Part shown: positions 1 to 13,200 of the stretch, one piece after another
How the letters are laid out: each line of letters begins with the position of its first letter
Position numbering within the stretch: the first letter of the stretch is position 1
Source: Homalodisca vitripennis
Lineage: Eukaryota > Arthropoda > Insecta > Hemiptera > Cicadellidae
Reading direction: 5' to 3'
NCBI RefSeq assembly: GCF_021130785.1
Contig: NW_025777469.1
Location: 36,937 to 100,936, forward strand
Length of the DNA: 64,000 nucleotides
The notes under the pieces: generated by a model
What the model saw: the letters and a program-made list of their open reading frames with translations, nothing else
What the model was told of the DNA's origin: nothing
The model's database searches: none
Program-made: the position numbers and the translations under genes

Positions 1-1052
1 GGACTTACCTTAACTGGTATCTGCGCAGTAGTGGCCATTGCCTCTAGTGTAGTTAACATTTGTGTAAAATGTTTATCAATATATTCTTTTTGGTCTGAAG
101 TAGTTGTTTTTCTTGTCATATATTGCATCAGGATGTCATTTTTGTCGTATATTCTCTTTGTGCGGGGCCTCGTCATTAGGAGTGTTGATTTTGTCACATG
201 AAATTTCCTTTAATACTTCCTCTTTTAAATTTGTATTATCATCGATGTCTATTTTCAATTCCCCAGTCTCATACATTTCCAAAGGTGAGTCATCGGTTTT
301 TGCTACAGAGTGAGCGAGCCACCAAATGGATATGCTTGCACATGTTGTTTTTTATACTATTGTCCATACACGAGCATATGTATTCATGAAAACAGGAATT
401 ACAATGTAGGCACAAAAGTACACAACAGTTGCATTCTTTAAACTTTTTTCACTGAATAAAATTCTTGTGCTTTAGAAGATAACACTTGCCATTCATTTTC
501 CAATGCAATGATGTTAAAGTCGGCAATCCCATAACTTCTTTATGGCGTCTACGTAGAATTTTTAGTTTTGTAACTACTTTACCTTTTTCCAATTTTATTA
601 GGCTGTCAAAAAGTTTGTCCTGCTGCATCCTGAAGCATCCAGCTTTGAAAATGTAATATATATATTACATTTATACATATACATACATATACATATTACA
701 CCACCAGGCTCTATTAAATTCAGAGGAGTACAGAGCGAGAACGCGCGGACTGCTTATTCCAACTATTCTAATACGCGGGCTATCTCTAGTTGGCAGGAGG
801 GGCCCCTCCATCCCCACTTTTTCTCTCCGCCTGTCACGATCACCCTATTGAAAACAAACTGGAGGAGCTCGTAATGTTGACACTTCACCAAAATAGTTTT
901 CCCATCCCAGGACTGACAATTTTTCCTTCTTCGTAAAATAAAAGTTTCTTCCTTTTGACCACAGACCTTCGAAACATATCTTACAAGAAATCCCAACACT
1001 ATTCTAATAGTATTCTAAATGATATAATAATGATTTAATATTGTTCTAAATA
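1..1052. other. Intergenic AT-rich stretch, no gene recognised
   Basis: I see no protein with family features here on either strand. Short open frames of 60-80 codons lack any recognisable motif. Bases 650-700 are a degenerate TA/CA-rich simple repeat. Bases 730-1000 are less AT-rich than their surroundings and may be an old interspersed repeat, but I cannot name it. Confidence 0.4.
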
Positions 1053-2462
1053 TAGAATAGAATAGAAACATTTTTATTTCCAAAAACATATACACATAGA
1101 TATTAGATTTATTTACATTTGATAAATAGTAAATTACCCTTTTACTATACTTACTAAGTGGCGATAAAACAAAACAATTTAATTTTAAGTATAGTAGTTG
1201 GATAATATTATTTATATAATTTAAGTAAACTATCTATTACATATTAACATATATTATAAAATGGAAATTAGCCTACACGGGCAAGCAGCCTGTGCGTAGG
1301 CTAGAGTCGTACTAAAGAGTGTATGTTATCTAGATGTCGAAAAAAGTGTTAATGTTACGTGTCGGTGTGTTTTAAGGCATAAAATGTAGAAATGTAGTTG
1401 TGTGATGAAGGAGATAAGAGATAATATTGTCGTATTAGACTAAACCATCGGTAGAATTAAGACCACATACACAAGACCGTGATATGACGAGCGCCGGGGG
1501 ATGAGGAGGGGTCAAGGTCAGGTTAGTCCCCAGTCTGAATGAATAAAAGTCTCGGATCCTTGGAATCCAATTTGTAACAATAGTTCTGTGACATATTTAA
1601 ATTTTGTAATACTACCTGATTCAAATAAATTTAAATGCTGAAATTTGTTACATATGTTTCTAAATAGAATATGTGAAATATAGTAAGAATTGGTTTTTGA
1701 AAAGGATTTATCTAATCTAATTACATTAATACCAACATGTTCTGAATATCTTGTTTGGTAAGAGTGCACGATTTCTGGTAATATTGTATTAGCATTTTTG
1801 TAGATGTGAATTAGTAAATTTTTTTATATATAACTGTCGTAGTGAAAGTAGGTAGGATTCCTGAAAGAGAGACTCAGTTGGATAACGCACATTTTTCCTC
1901 AACCCTGCCTTTAGTATACTCTTTTGCGTAATGAAAAGAGGTTCGAGAAGCGTTTTACACGCACCGCCCCACGCAATGTTACCGAAGGAAAAAGTGACTG
2001 AACGTAAGCATAATACGCTAATTTAATCTCGTTTCCGTCTAAAATTTCACTTAGTTTCCTAAATGCATAAATATACTTTCTAACTTTGTTAAGGACATAA
2101 TCAACGTGCTCAGACCATTTTAAGCGAGAGTCAAAAACAACTCCCAGGTATTTATAGCGTTTTACGAGCTCTATTTCTTTGCACCATGTCGAATTGGAGT
2201 AACTACCGCACTGATAAATTATTAGATCTGTCAAATTATATTCTGTACTAGAATGCAAAGAAATAGGCATAAATTTTGTTTTGGAAATATTCAATGAAAG
2301 AATATTTTGGTCAAACCATTTTTTTAACGTCTTTAAGTCACTCATTGCATTTAATTTAACATCTCGCCAGTTTTTTTCCTGAAATGAAAATCAAAACTGT
2401 CGTCGGCAAACAAATAAAGCTTCCCAACCATATAATAATATAAATTGCTTGAACCATTTTGT
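1053..2462 (-). mobile_element. 5'-truncated CR1-like non-LTR retrotransposon (RT 3' half and tail)
   Basis: Reading the minus strand from about 2460 downward gives the end of a LINE reverse transcriptase. It starts at the catalytic box (LYLFADDS near 2430-2412). It continues through the thumb (DLKTLKKWF, YKYLGVVFDSRLKWSEHV near 2345-2100). After frame changes it reaches the C-terminal block TRYSEHVGINVIRLDKSF (1750-1690). Everything upstream of FADD is missing, which is typical 5' truncation. The 3' UTR contains a strong hairpin (1269-1303). The element seems to end in a short TATTC-type repeat after an AATAAA-like signal near 1053-1080, as insect CR1-group LINEs often do. It has several stops and frameshifts and is inactive. 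The exact clade is an inference. Confidence 0.75.
1269..1303. other. Hairpin in LINE 3' UTR
   Basis: An 8 bp perfect stem (TAGCCTAC with GTAGGCTA) continues inward as ACGGGC with GCCTGT, with one G-T pair and a two-base bulge. The loop is AAGCA. It lies between the RT C-terminal codons and the 3' tail of the minus-strand LINE, so it may be a 3' UTR structure used for template recognition. That role is inferred. Confidence 0.5.
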
Positions 2463-2675
2463 TTACTTGGTTCTCATATTAGGTATGTAATAACAAACAG
2501 TAAGCACTTATTGATTACTTTATACAAATTTACAGTTAAATATGAGCAACAACGCCAAATTAAAGTATTTATCTCAGTAAAAAATAAAATACAGGATTTT
2601 GCACGTTTATGCTTTTTCAATAATGAAATTATTATTCTGAAATACAAGTATAAGTCAAACTACATAGGACCAACA

Positions 2676-2830
2676 TCCTAATCCTAATAATATTATAAAT
2701 GCGAAAGTTTTGTTGTTTGTTTATTGTTTTGCTTTCATTCGTAAACCATTCAATCGATTCTACTAAATATTTTACACGGACATTGGTGTCTGTTATGAAT
2801 ATAGGCTTATTCTTGTTTCAAAAATCTCTG
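2676..2830 (+). repeat. Interspersed repeat fragment (TAATATTATAAATGCGAAAG type)
   Basis: The sequence AATATTATAAATGCGAAAGT, followed by a TTTG-rich stretch and CATTCAATCGATTCTACTAA, resembles a widely dispersed insect repeat end often seen at non-autonomous elements. No coding capacity. The family assignment is from recall of the motif only. Confidence 0.35.
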
Positions 2831-2905
2831 CGATACGCCCCATTGGCCTCTAAAACAGTATGTATATGTATAGTATGAAATCATGGAAATGGTGGGAGGG
2901 GGGGG

Positions 2906-2908
<3 letters not shown>

Positions 2909-2998
<90 letters not shown>
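2909..2998. repeat. (GA)n microsatellite, about 90 bp
   Basis: Uninterrupted GA dinucleotide repeat of about 45 units, preceded by a G-rich run. Open frames across it encode only Ser-Leu or Arg-Glu runs and are artefacts. Confidence 0.97.
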
Positions 2999-2999
<1 letters not shown>

Positions 3000-3169
3000 A
3001 TTCTGTATTGGAATATTGTGATTCCGCTATGTTAAATATTTTATCATATTCTATTCTACTACTCTGTATTAATGAAGGCTCCAGGCTCCATAATCCAGAA
3101 TACTGTGTTAAAATTTTGAAATGTCTCAAATTATTTAATTTGTTCCTCGGCATTCTAAATTATTATCTC

Positions 3170-3997
3170 GGCATTATATTTCTCTATCATCCTTCAGATC
3201 AGATCAGTTGATTGTTGCGAGAGTAGCAACACATACACGTTCATTTTTCTCTGGGAAAATCATTTCATTATTTGTTTCATTTTATTTATGTTGTATATAT
3301 TTATGTTTTGATTTGTTCAAGTGGGATGAATTAATCATGTAAAGTCAGCCCCCTCCCATATTTTTGCCAGGAGTGAAAAATGTTTCATCGATGGTCAAAG
3401 CCCTAAAGTCAATGGTAGGTTAAACTGAATACTCCTATAAGTGTCTTAATCAAGACAGAATTAAACTCTTTCCATCTTCTCCTGACGCTTACCGGAAAAT
3501 AGTCAAAGGACTAAGTAAGAAATCTAATCAATGTCAGAAATAGAATAAAAAGGAAACCAATGTCTCTGTTTTTTATTGATTTGGCATTATATTTCTCTAT
3601 CATCCTTCAGATCAGATCAGTTGATTGTTGCGAGAGTAGCAACACATACACGTTCATTTTTCTCTGGGAAAATCATTTCATTATTTGTTTCATTTTATTT
3701 ATGTTGTATATATTTATGTTTTGATTTGTTCAAGTGGGATGAATTAATCATGTAAAGTCAGCCCCCTCCCATATTTTTGCCAGGAGTGAAAAATGTTTCA
3801 TCGATGGTCAAAGCCCTAAAGTCAATGGTAGGTTAAACTGAATACTCCTATAAGTGTCTTAATCAAGACAGAATTAAACTCTTTCCATCTTCTCCTGACG
3901 CTTACCGGAAAATAGTCAAAGGACTAAGTAAGAAATCTAATCAATGTCAGAAATAGAATAAAAAGGAAACCAATGTCTCTGTTTTTTATTGATTTGG
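3170..3997. repeat. Perfect 413 bp tandem duplication
   Basis: Bases 3170-3582 are repeated head to tail at 3583-3995 with no difference that I could find by eye. The unit contains about 19 bp of flank, the 12 bp target-site duplication and the 5' part of the Jockey-type element that starts at 3201. The duplication therefore arose after that insertion. Junctions share only a GG dinucleotide. Confidence 0.93.
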
Positions 3998-6800
3998 AGC
4001 CTTGTGATCGTAATAAAGAAATACAGTATTTCAAATTCAGTATTTAATAAACGCTAAGTTTTATTTGAACCACCTAATAAAAAGAAGGAAGTTGTTCAAT
4101 GCAAACGTTGCCAACGTTATGAACATACTAAATCTACACATTATACTATACCAATCATCCTGACAATACGGCCCATGGGGGTAGTGGTATTTTAGTAAAA
4201 GACATAATTAAACATTATGAACTACCCAGTTTTTAGAGAGAATCACCTTCAAGCTTCCAGCATTGTTCTTGAAGATTGGTTAGGCCCTATTACATTTTCA
4301 GTAATTTATTGTCCCCGCCAGACCTGTTATAACCAAACAACAATTTGAACAGTTTTTCACTACATTAGGAAATAAATTTATAGCAGGAGGTGATTACAAC
4401 GCGAAACACCTAGAATGGTGTTCTCGTTTTGGCCACTCCTAGAGGACGACAACTATTAAAGGCTCTAAATGATAATCATTACAATTATCTTTCTACGGGT
4501 GAACCTACATACTGGCCATCCGTTATGAGAAAAATTCCAGATTTTTTTGTTATAAAAAGTATTAATCAAAACTACACAGATATCAAATCTTGCCTGGATC
4601 TATCTTCTGATCATTCGCCAATTATACTTAATTTAAGCACAGAAGTATTAAAAAAAAGTCAGGTAATATGTTACATAACAAATTTACTAACTAGGATCGA
4701 TTTCATGATTCATTAAATGAAAATTTGAATTTGAACATTTCGTTAAAAAGTGTTGAGGATTTAGAAAATGCAATAAACTACTTTATTGAATGTTTGCAAT
4801 GTTCTGCCAAAGTGGTTACACCCTTACTACGTTCTTCAAAAGTTGACAAGACAGGGTTATATTACCCTAACTAAATCAAGAAAAACATCGCTGAGAAAAG
4901 AAGATTAAGAAGAATATAGGAAAACAGTAGAAATCCAAATAATAAGGCAAACTTCAACAGGACAGCTCAACATCTGAAAAGATTACTATTTCATATTAAA
5001 AACCAATGGTTTGAAGAGTATGCTCAGTCTCTCTCAGCAACCGAAGCTACAGACTATTCTTTATGGAAAGTAACTAAAAGAATTAAGCAGCCTAAGATAT
5101 CTATTTCCTCTATTTTAAAACCTGATAGAAATTGGGCGAAAAGTAATATTGAAAAATCTGAGGCATTTGCAGAATATTTCACCAATGTTTTTCAAACCAA
5201 ATGACGCCTTTGTAAACAACGAAGAGGAAATACACGAGTATTAAAGATTCGCCACTTCAACTAGATTTCCCGTTACGAAAATTCAAACCATCTGAAGTTC
5301 GCTCAGTTATAACTCTCAATCCTCATAAGTCTTCTGGCTACGACTCTATTACTGGAAAAATACTGAAAGAACTTCCAAGAAAAGCTATTATATTCTTAAC
5401 ATTCTTATTTAACGCCATACTGAGACTTGAACACATACCCGTTCAATTAAAAGAGCCCAGCTAATTGTCATCCCAAAGCCAGGGAAGCCCCTCACCCAGC
5501 TGACCTCATACAGACCAATAAGCCTCTTACCTATTATTTCAAAACTGTTTGAAAAGCTTCTTCTGAGAAGATTACAATCATTAATCGATGAAGATTCTGT
5601 AGTACCTTCTCATCAATTTGGGTTTAGGCGAAAACATGGCACAATACAACAAGTCCATAGAATAGTTGAAATGATACGGGAGTGCTTAGAAAATAAAAAT
5701 TATTGTTCGGCTACCTTTTTAGATGTGAGTCAAGCGTTTGATAAGGTGTGACATACTGGTCTATTATACAAAATTAAGAAGTTTTTACCTCATTCTGTTT
5801 TTTCAATACTAAAATCGTATCTTTCAAACCGATCTTTTCAAATAAAATACCATGATGTTCTTACTCAGCTACATTCAATAGAATCCTGAATTCCTCAAGG
5901 AAGTGTACTTGGTCCATTTTTATACTTACTATATACTGCTGACCTCCCAGAAAATTAACATACTCAAATTGCAACTTTCGCAGATTATATTGCAATTATG
6001 TCAGTCAATAAAGATTGTGTTGAGCATCCCATTACTTACAACAGAGCTTAAATGCAATTATTGCTAATTGGTTTAAGACATGGAGAATCAAAATTAACGA
6101 AAATAAATCAACTCAAATAACGTTTACGTTAAATCAAAATTCTTGTCCTCCAGTTACATTGAATAACGTTCATTTACCCCAAGTAACTGAAGTAAATTAT
6201 CTGGGCATGAGTTTAGACAGAAGGCTGACATGGAAATCCCACATTTGAACAAAGAGACAACAGCTAAATTTAAAAACAAATAAAATGAATTGGCTACTTG
6301 GATCTAAATCAAAACTCAGTTTGAAGAACAAAATACTATTATATAAACTATCCTAAAACCTGTATGGACATATGGTGTGCAGTTATGGGGCACAGCAAGC
6401 AACTCAAATCTGGAGATACTACAACGGTATCAATCAAAATTGTTAAGACAAATTACAAAAGCGCCATGGTATGTATCCAATAAAACGTTACATCCCACAA
6501 GATTTGAACATCCCAAAAGTCAAAGTAGAAATAACCAAATTCAGTCGCATTTATCTTTTAAGATTAGAAGATCATCCAAACCACCTTGTGGTAAATTTAC
6601 TTGATAATTTTAAAAATGTGTACTCCATCGAACTGCTATCCTGGATCTACCCTTTAGGTTCTTGAATTAATTATGTTAGTGTTAACAATGGTTAACATCC
6701 AACTCAATTTTAATTGTTAATGTTGTTTCCGTGTATAATATTTACTCATTGCTCTTCCCAAATTGAACAGATTGTAAATAAATAAAATGTTGTTAAAAAA
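3201..6800 (+). mobile_element. Jockey-type non-LTR retrotransposon, decayed
   Basis: The element is flanked by ATCCTTCAGATC at 3189-3200 and again at 6801-6812, a 12 bp target-site duplication. It ends in an A-rich tail after AAATAAATAAAATG. A short piece of ORF1 is present before 4140: FFIDLEP, as in the pre-C2HC region of Jockey ORF1, then a zinc knuckle beginning VVQCKRCQRYEH. This runs directly into the endonuclease, so an internal deletion has removed the ORF1/ORF2 junction. The element lies about 350 bp upstream of the LYPLAL1 start codon and may therefore affect its promoter region; that effect is speculation. Confidence 0.88.
4155..6660 (+). pseudogene. Jockey ORF2 (endonuclease-reverse transcriptase), broken
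   Basis: Endonuclease pieces: HGGSGILVKD near 4170, GGDYNAKHLEW near 4387, and SSDHSPIILNL near 4610. Reverse transcriptase pieces: SYRPISLLPIISKLFEKL near 5510, HQFGFRRKHGT near 5615, ATFLDVSQAFDKV near 5715, IPQGSVLGP near 5890 and ATFADYIAIM near 5975. The second Asp of the catalytic YADD box is Tyr, so the enzyme would be dead even without the many stops and frame changes. Thumb and C-terminal motifs run to about 6660. Confidence 0.85.
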
Positions 6801-7153
6801 ATCCTTCAGATCCTCTTCAGTGCTATCTTGACTATACTATCAGGAGAAGGATGAGGCTTTCAAGAGAATAAAAACCCGGCGTATTCAATGTAGTGTAATC
6901 TCACTCTGGAATCGTTTAAGGGTCATTTAAATATAAGGGGAATGATTCGATTGAATGTTTGAATTAATGGCAACCCTGTTTATTTTGAAGGTGTTGTGTT
7001 TTATAATCATAAGCTATGTCTCGTCAATCGTCATGTCACTAATTTAGTTTCTTATCACTTGTGAGGTTAATTACATTGTTATTAATGAGACCTTTTATAA
7101 ATACTTTAGCAGTTAATAGTTTTAGATTTGTACTGAAAGCGAGAGGACACAAA

Positions 7154-7235
7154 ATGTCATCTGGGATTTCTGCAATAGAAGAAATAAGACCTTTATCCTC
7201 AGAAACTGGTCTTGTTATTTTTCTCCATGGTTCAG
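7154..7235 (+). CDS. LYPLAL1: LYPLAL1 coding exon 1
   Basis: Starts at ATG with AAA before it (acaaaATGTC). Encodes 27 residues plus the first base of a Gly codon, ending in LVIFLHGS. The donor is G|GTTAGT. The short N-terminus before the beta-strand LVIFLHGSG fits the family. No other upstream in-frame ATG is supported. Confidence 0.9.
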
Positions 7236-10200
7236 GTTAGTCCTATATAAACATTGTCTTTAACGGACTAGAGGATTAATTATACTGTCATTCTTTAATG
7301 CAATATACTAACTAAAATACTGCCTATGTTTGTGACATAAGCTGTCAGACACATTTATCCTTCAAAATAGTAAGAAGTAAGTTGTTTGTTACATTTAATA
7401 AATATACATATATAGTTTTTATATATTTAATCCTTTTAATGCCAGAGATAAAATTAATATATGTTGAAAAGTGCTGAGTTATTTTTTGTGTCACTATGCA
7501 AAAAGTGCCAGAGTTTTGGACAAGACCGGATGATTTTAGAAAAAATTGACATAAACTTTATTTTTAATCATAAAAAGCCTCTTTTTTATTTCTTTTTAAA
7601 GGTAAATGAATTACGTATCAGAAATTATTTAACAATTACTATATTTTTATATAATTTTTAAAATTAAAAAATGGCTAGGCCTATATAAAGAGCAACATTT
7701 CTACAGAAACAAAATAAAAATCAAGTTTGAGGTGAAATACAGTTCAAGGACTTTAGCTGTGCGCGTGACCTTGAGTGTGTGGTGATAGGTGGGAGGGGTG
7801 GCGGGGTAGCATTATGCGCTGCGTCCCGAAAACATTTCCTTTGACTCAAGAGTAAACTCCTCCTTTCTGGAATTGTATTGGCCCAAATAACTCACCACAC
7901 TCGCTAAAATCAGACTGTTTTGTGACAGTGCTGATTCTGATGGAATTAAATAATAAGATAATACCAAATAATAGCAATAATATGACTTATCCTTGTTTTT
8001 CAGTTGTTGTAGTGTTGTTTAAAGTGTTTTTGAAAATAACGTATTTGTCAATACTAATCTGCAAATCGAAATCGTGAGTTTAAAGTCGTTAAAGCGATTG
8101 TTGCGCCTTCATCTCAGTGGCTAGCACGTAAACGCAACCCGCCACACAGATAGCATTTATTTTTTGAAAGGGTAGTATTAGGGCCCTACGAGCACAACTA
8201 AATTCCTCCAACTGTAACTATGATAAAAAAATTGTATTTTGAAATTTCAATACTTTCATGATAAAGAGAATTTAAAAACAACCCAAAATCATGTGTAATA
8301 ACCTAATACTGTACAAACAACATTTTTATGAATACCTAGTTAATTCTAGAGATTATTTTTACTAAAACAAGGTTTCAGAAAAACATTCACTTAAAATTTA
8401 TTTTTTATCATTAAAAGCTCCTTTTTAATCTGTTTGAAAGGTAAATGAACTGTCCATAAAATACATATAACAATAATATGCTTATAAAATTTAAAAAATT
8501 AAAACTCACTTAAGGCAGTGACTTTTCTACGGAAACAAAATAAAAATCCAGTTTAAGGTAAAATAACTAATAGCCTATAAGAAAAATTTATTTTTAAATT
8601 TTAATACTTTTATGATGAAGAGCATTTAAAAATAATCATGTGCAATAACCTAATATTGTACAATAAACACAATTATAAAAATTATTCAAGCGCTAGAGAT
8701 TTGTTTTACTAAAAAGCACAGGGTATTGGAAAATATTCAGTTAAAGTTTATTTTTTACTGTAAAAAGCTTTTTTTGAAATTCTTTTCGAAACTTCAATAC
8801 TTTAATAATAAAAGTCATTTAAAACAATGCAAAATCATATGTAATATAACAATAATTACTAAAATGAAACTCAAAATAAAACCTTATTCAGGCAATTTTC
8901 AAACAAACTCTACAACACTGTCTTCATGGACACTCAGAAGTGACTGTTATTATTAATTTTAATATCTAATATAACTTAAGAAACATTTTAAATTAATAAA
9001 AACGCACAATTATATAACGTAAAGAAGGCTCTGCTACTCGTCACGAAACCACGATTGTGATCGCAATCCAACTGAGAAAGTGTTGTATCTTAGTTAAGTT
9101 AGTTGTTTATTTCACCTAACAGCATTAAAAAGTAGAAGTAGCATTAATAGTTGAAAAGGTTAGTTTAGTTAATGTATCAGCCTTTGGTATGCTACCAGCC
9201 AGTATGGAATAAGTTATAGAGGTACTACAAATGAAATAGAAATCGTCTTATTCCGAGACTCCAGCCCTCTTCGCGTAGATACGTCTCGTCTCAGAGCGAG
9301 ACTCATATCGGTCAAGCGTATTCTTACGTCTCGTAGTGAAATCCCTGGCACTCAAAGTGTTAATTAAACTATTTTATATTTGTTATTTAATTTAACTCAT
9401 CATTAAAATATTACTATATAATATGTGTGTATATAATATAGCTGAATTATATACCATAATATAAAATAGCTGTAATGTAATTCGGTTCATAATTTTGGTT
9501 TTTATTGTTTATTAGTTTAAATAATCTGAATATGATTTAATTGTCGTGGTGGCCGCTTATACTGCAGCCCCTAAGCTTTACAGTTGATCAGTTCTTTAAA
9601 TTGTTTATTGTAGGCAATATTAAATAAGTAATTAGAGATGGTAAAGGTGGAGATAGAAAGAATTTATGACATGTTTACATTTAAAAGTTATGTGACCAAC
9701 AATCCCAGTGGCATTGTATTTAATAAGGAGTCAAAATTTTGTATTTGATTTTCAATAAAATGTTTTATGACAAAGTAGGTATGTTGTGTTATACATCAAA
9801 AGAAACAGCAACAAAATGAAACCACTCCCAGCTTGATTAGGATAAAAACTATGGTGGTTTCCAAATGTGTAGATTCTGGTTTTTTGGTGGATTTTGATAA
9901 ACTCTACTTAGCCGTAACTTTAAAACCGTGTGAAATATTTAGAGAAAATTGGAAATTTTCCAAATTAATATGAGGAATACCTTCATACCAAATTTAATCA
10001 AATTCTGAGGTGGTCATGTTTGTAACCTGTGTTAATTAGATTTGGAATTAAAATTGGATAATTAAGTTATTGTCTAGACCTTCGTTGCAAATATTCAGTT
10101 CAATGGTGTGTTGTAGGTGATACTGGAAATGGAGTGAAAGCATGGGTGGAAATGTTAATGGGAGAACGTATGGCATTTCCACACTTGAAAATAATGTTTC

Positions 10201-13200
10201 CAACAGCTCCAGTGAGACCATACACTCCATTAAATGGTGAAGTGAGTAGTTTAGTCTGTATAGAGTTTAGAGCTATTCACTTGGAGATTTCCTTTGTAAT
10301 TCATTCGAGACTCTAGCATGAACACTTTATTACATTACATAGGGTAGATACTTAGAGGATTTTTTGTTAGCATGTTGAAATTCCTGCCGGTTGATACCGG
10401 CCCCCACTGATGTGGGGTTAACGGCCAAATAGCCAAAAAAAATTTCAATGTTATTTACTCACCATCCTGAACAAAAATATACAGTGTGACTTACAAGTAT
10501 GGATACACTGTTTAGTTTTTGATGGATAAAGATGGAGGGATGGAACTCGGGACACCTTTCTAGGAAATAGAAGTGAACTTTTTAGTCACTACTACAACTT
10601 TACCCAATTCCCTAAAATGGGATTTGGGGAGGGACTAAAAATTTTTAAAATATAAAGACCCATTCACTGACACCTGATTTAAAAAGTCTTGATAAAAAAA
10701 GAACAGTGGAAACTAGAGGTTTCTATCTCAACCCAGTACAAAATGGCAGCTCGTGGCAATGAATTAAGTTAAAAGCATGGATGGATTCTGCTCAACCTTC
10801 AATGAACAAAGATAGTAAAATTAAACTCAGGACACCCCTCTAGGAAACAAAAGCAAATCATTCTCCCAAAATGGGCTTTTTGGGGAATAGTTAAAAATTT
10901 TAAATGTAAAGTTACAGTAGCGCTGGTAATTACAATTATTTTGTAAATAGCTAAATTGCTATATTAGAGGCAACCCTCTTTTACGAGGGGTATTAGAAAA
11001 ATAAGGTTCCCATGATTTTTTAAAATAGACAGCTCTATATTTCTACTTAGTGTTATACATCAATTTAAAACTTAAAAGTTAAGCTATTTTTCCACATAAT
11101 CACCGTTTCTGTCCAAACACTTTTGTAGACGATGCTCCAACTTTTCTATCCCCATGTTGTAGAATTCTGCCGCCAATTTTTTGAGGAATCGAGTAACCTC
11201 TTCCTTGACTTCATCATCGGTACTGAAGCGTTGGCCACCGAAGTGTTCCTTTAATTTTGGGAATAAGTGATAATCACTTGGGGCTAGGTCTGGGCTGTAG
11301 GGGGGATGGGGCACAATAGTCCATGAAAAATTTGTCAGCAGCAGTTCTTGAGTTTGATGTGAGACATGAGGTTGAGCGTTTTCATGGAGAAGCCTCACAC
11401 CACTGGACAATCTTCCTCTCTGGCGGTTCTGGATCGCGCGTTTTAGTTTTCTTAATGTGTCAGAATATCTTTCAGAGTTTACTGTTGTTCCATGAGGCAA
11501 GAAGTCGATCAAAAGCATGCCCTTCCTGTCCCAAAAGACGGTTGTCATGACAGGCCGTCCACTTCGGTTTTCATCGTGAATTTCCATGCGGCCTTCACTG
11601 AATTCTCTACACCATTTCCAAACGTGTTAAACAGATATGCAGTTTTCCCCATAAACTCTTTGATTAACTGACGATGAATTTCAATAGGTGAAATCTGTTT
11701 TGCATTTAAAAAACGTATCACAGCACGAATTTCGCATCTGGCGGTAACAATGATAGGGAGCTCCATCTTCGAAGGTAGCTAGGGTGGCACTGTTGGACAT
11801 AGCCAGGCGTGTGTGGTATGGATAGAGAGAGGGACAGCTGATGGGTAAGACAGTGTTGCCTGATTTCTCCCAACATATCGCATTCTGTCTTGGCGGCATA
11901 GGGAACCTTATTTTTCTAATACCCCTCGTAAGTACTCAAATTAAAATGATAATAATCACTATCATAATGAAATTAAGTGAAGTACGAATACTTAGTATGA
12001 CATTTTTACAGAAACTTTTAAACATCCTTTCTTAAATTATTATTTAACTATGAACCCATGAGCCTCCTACTTTGAACGTTTGAGAATCACTTAGCAAAAA
12101 TTACAATATTTATAGGAATTGTTGAAAATTTTCAAAATTTACTTTTTAGAAATGCTTAAACAATTTTGAATTAGATTTTGCAAAAAAACTTTTAATGACA
12201 AAACATGTTGTGTTAAACATCAAAAGAAAGAGCATTTAAAACTGTGTAAAATTACAATATTCCTCCATCTCTGTAGCTCGATTAGGAGGAAAGCTGGTGA
12301 TTTCAAAATGTGTTGGTTGCGGTTATTTGTTAGATTTTGTGATAATTATTTACTTTAGCCACTTCATACTATTTGCCAAAATTTCAACTTAAAATAAGAA
12401 AACAAATGTATAAGATACCATTACAATACATATAAAAATAGGAAAGCCTTAATAAAAACAGAAATTACAACGGAAATGTCCTTACCCATCTTTTAACTTT
12501 TAGGTTAGAAATTTTGGGTTATATCTCAAATAGTCCAACAATGTAGGGGACCAGGGGTAATCAGGGTTTTTCTGGGTGGGGGGATAACAAGCTAAATTTG
12601 AGCTCAGATCACGTGAGAATGGTTTAACCGAAATGCCCCTTGCCAGCAGTGCGGGCTTTGGGCCACCCACACTGCTGGCAGTTAAAAGAAAACATCCTTG
12701 AGTAGTGCCTAAATTTGAGCTAAGATCACGTGAGTGCGCCTTTCCGCCCTACCAAAATTTCCTTAATCATAATCCAACGTTAGAAAAGTAACCAACCAAA
12801 ACAATAATTAAAGTAATAAAATAGAAAAAATAATGTAACAAATGAATGAAATAATAAAGAAATCAAAAAGTAAATATTAAATATTTTATAATAGCAACTT
12901 ACAAAATATTTAATGAAGAGGAGGATACAGCTCTCGGCTGCTCTGGGAAAGTTATGAAGCCGATCCAGTGGTTCTAGTGTTGCTAAAAATGGGAAAATAT
13001 AAAAATAACTAATGCGAGGTTTACAGAAAATAAGTACCGTTTCATTCTACTGCCGCTGTAGCGCTGTAATTAGTGTTCCGTGCATGTGCACTAGTCGTCC
13101 TTGTTCACTGGCTATCGAATCATGCTATTTTACTCGGTTTTCAGTTTTCTTTGAACTTTTAAAACGTTTAAGACAGTTAGTGATCCCGCTGATTGTGAGG

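Noticed and set aside
2807..3153. Two minus-strand frames of 64 and 90 codons with long Ser-Leu runs
   Set aside because: They are translations of the (GA)n microsatellite.
10134..10316. 60-codon plus frame starting at MKAWVEMLMG
   Set aside because: It is LYPLAL1 exon 2 in frame but entered at an internal ATG-like site and read through the splice donor.
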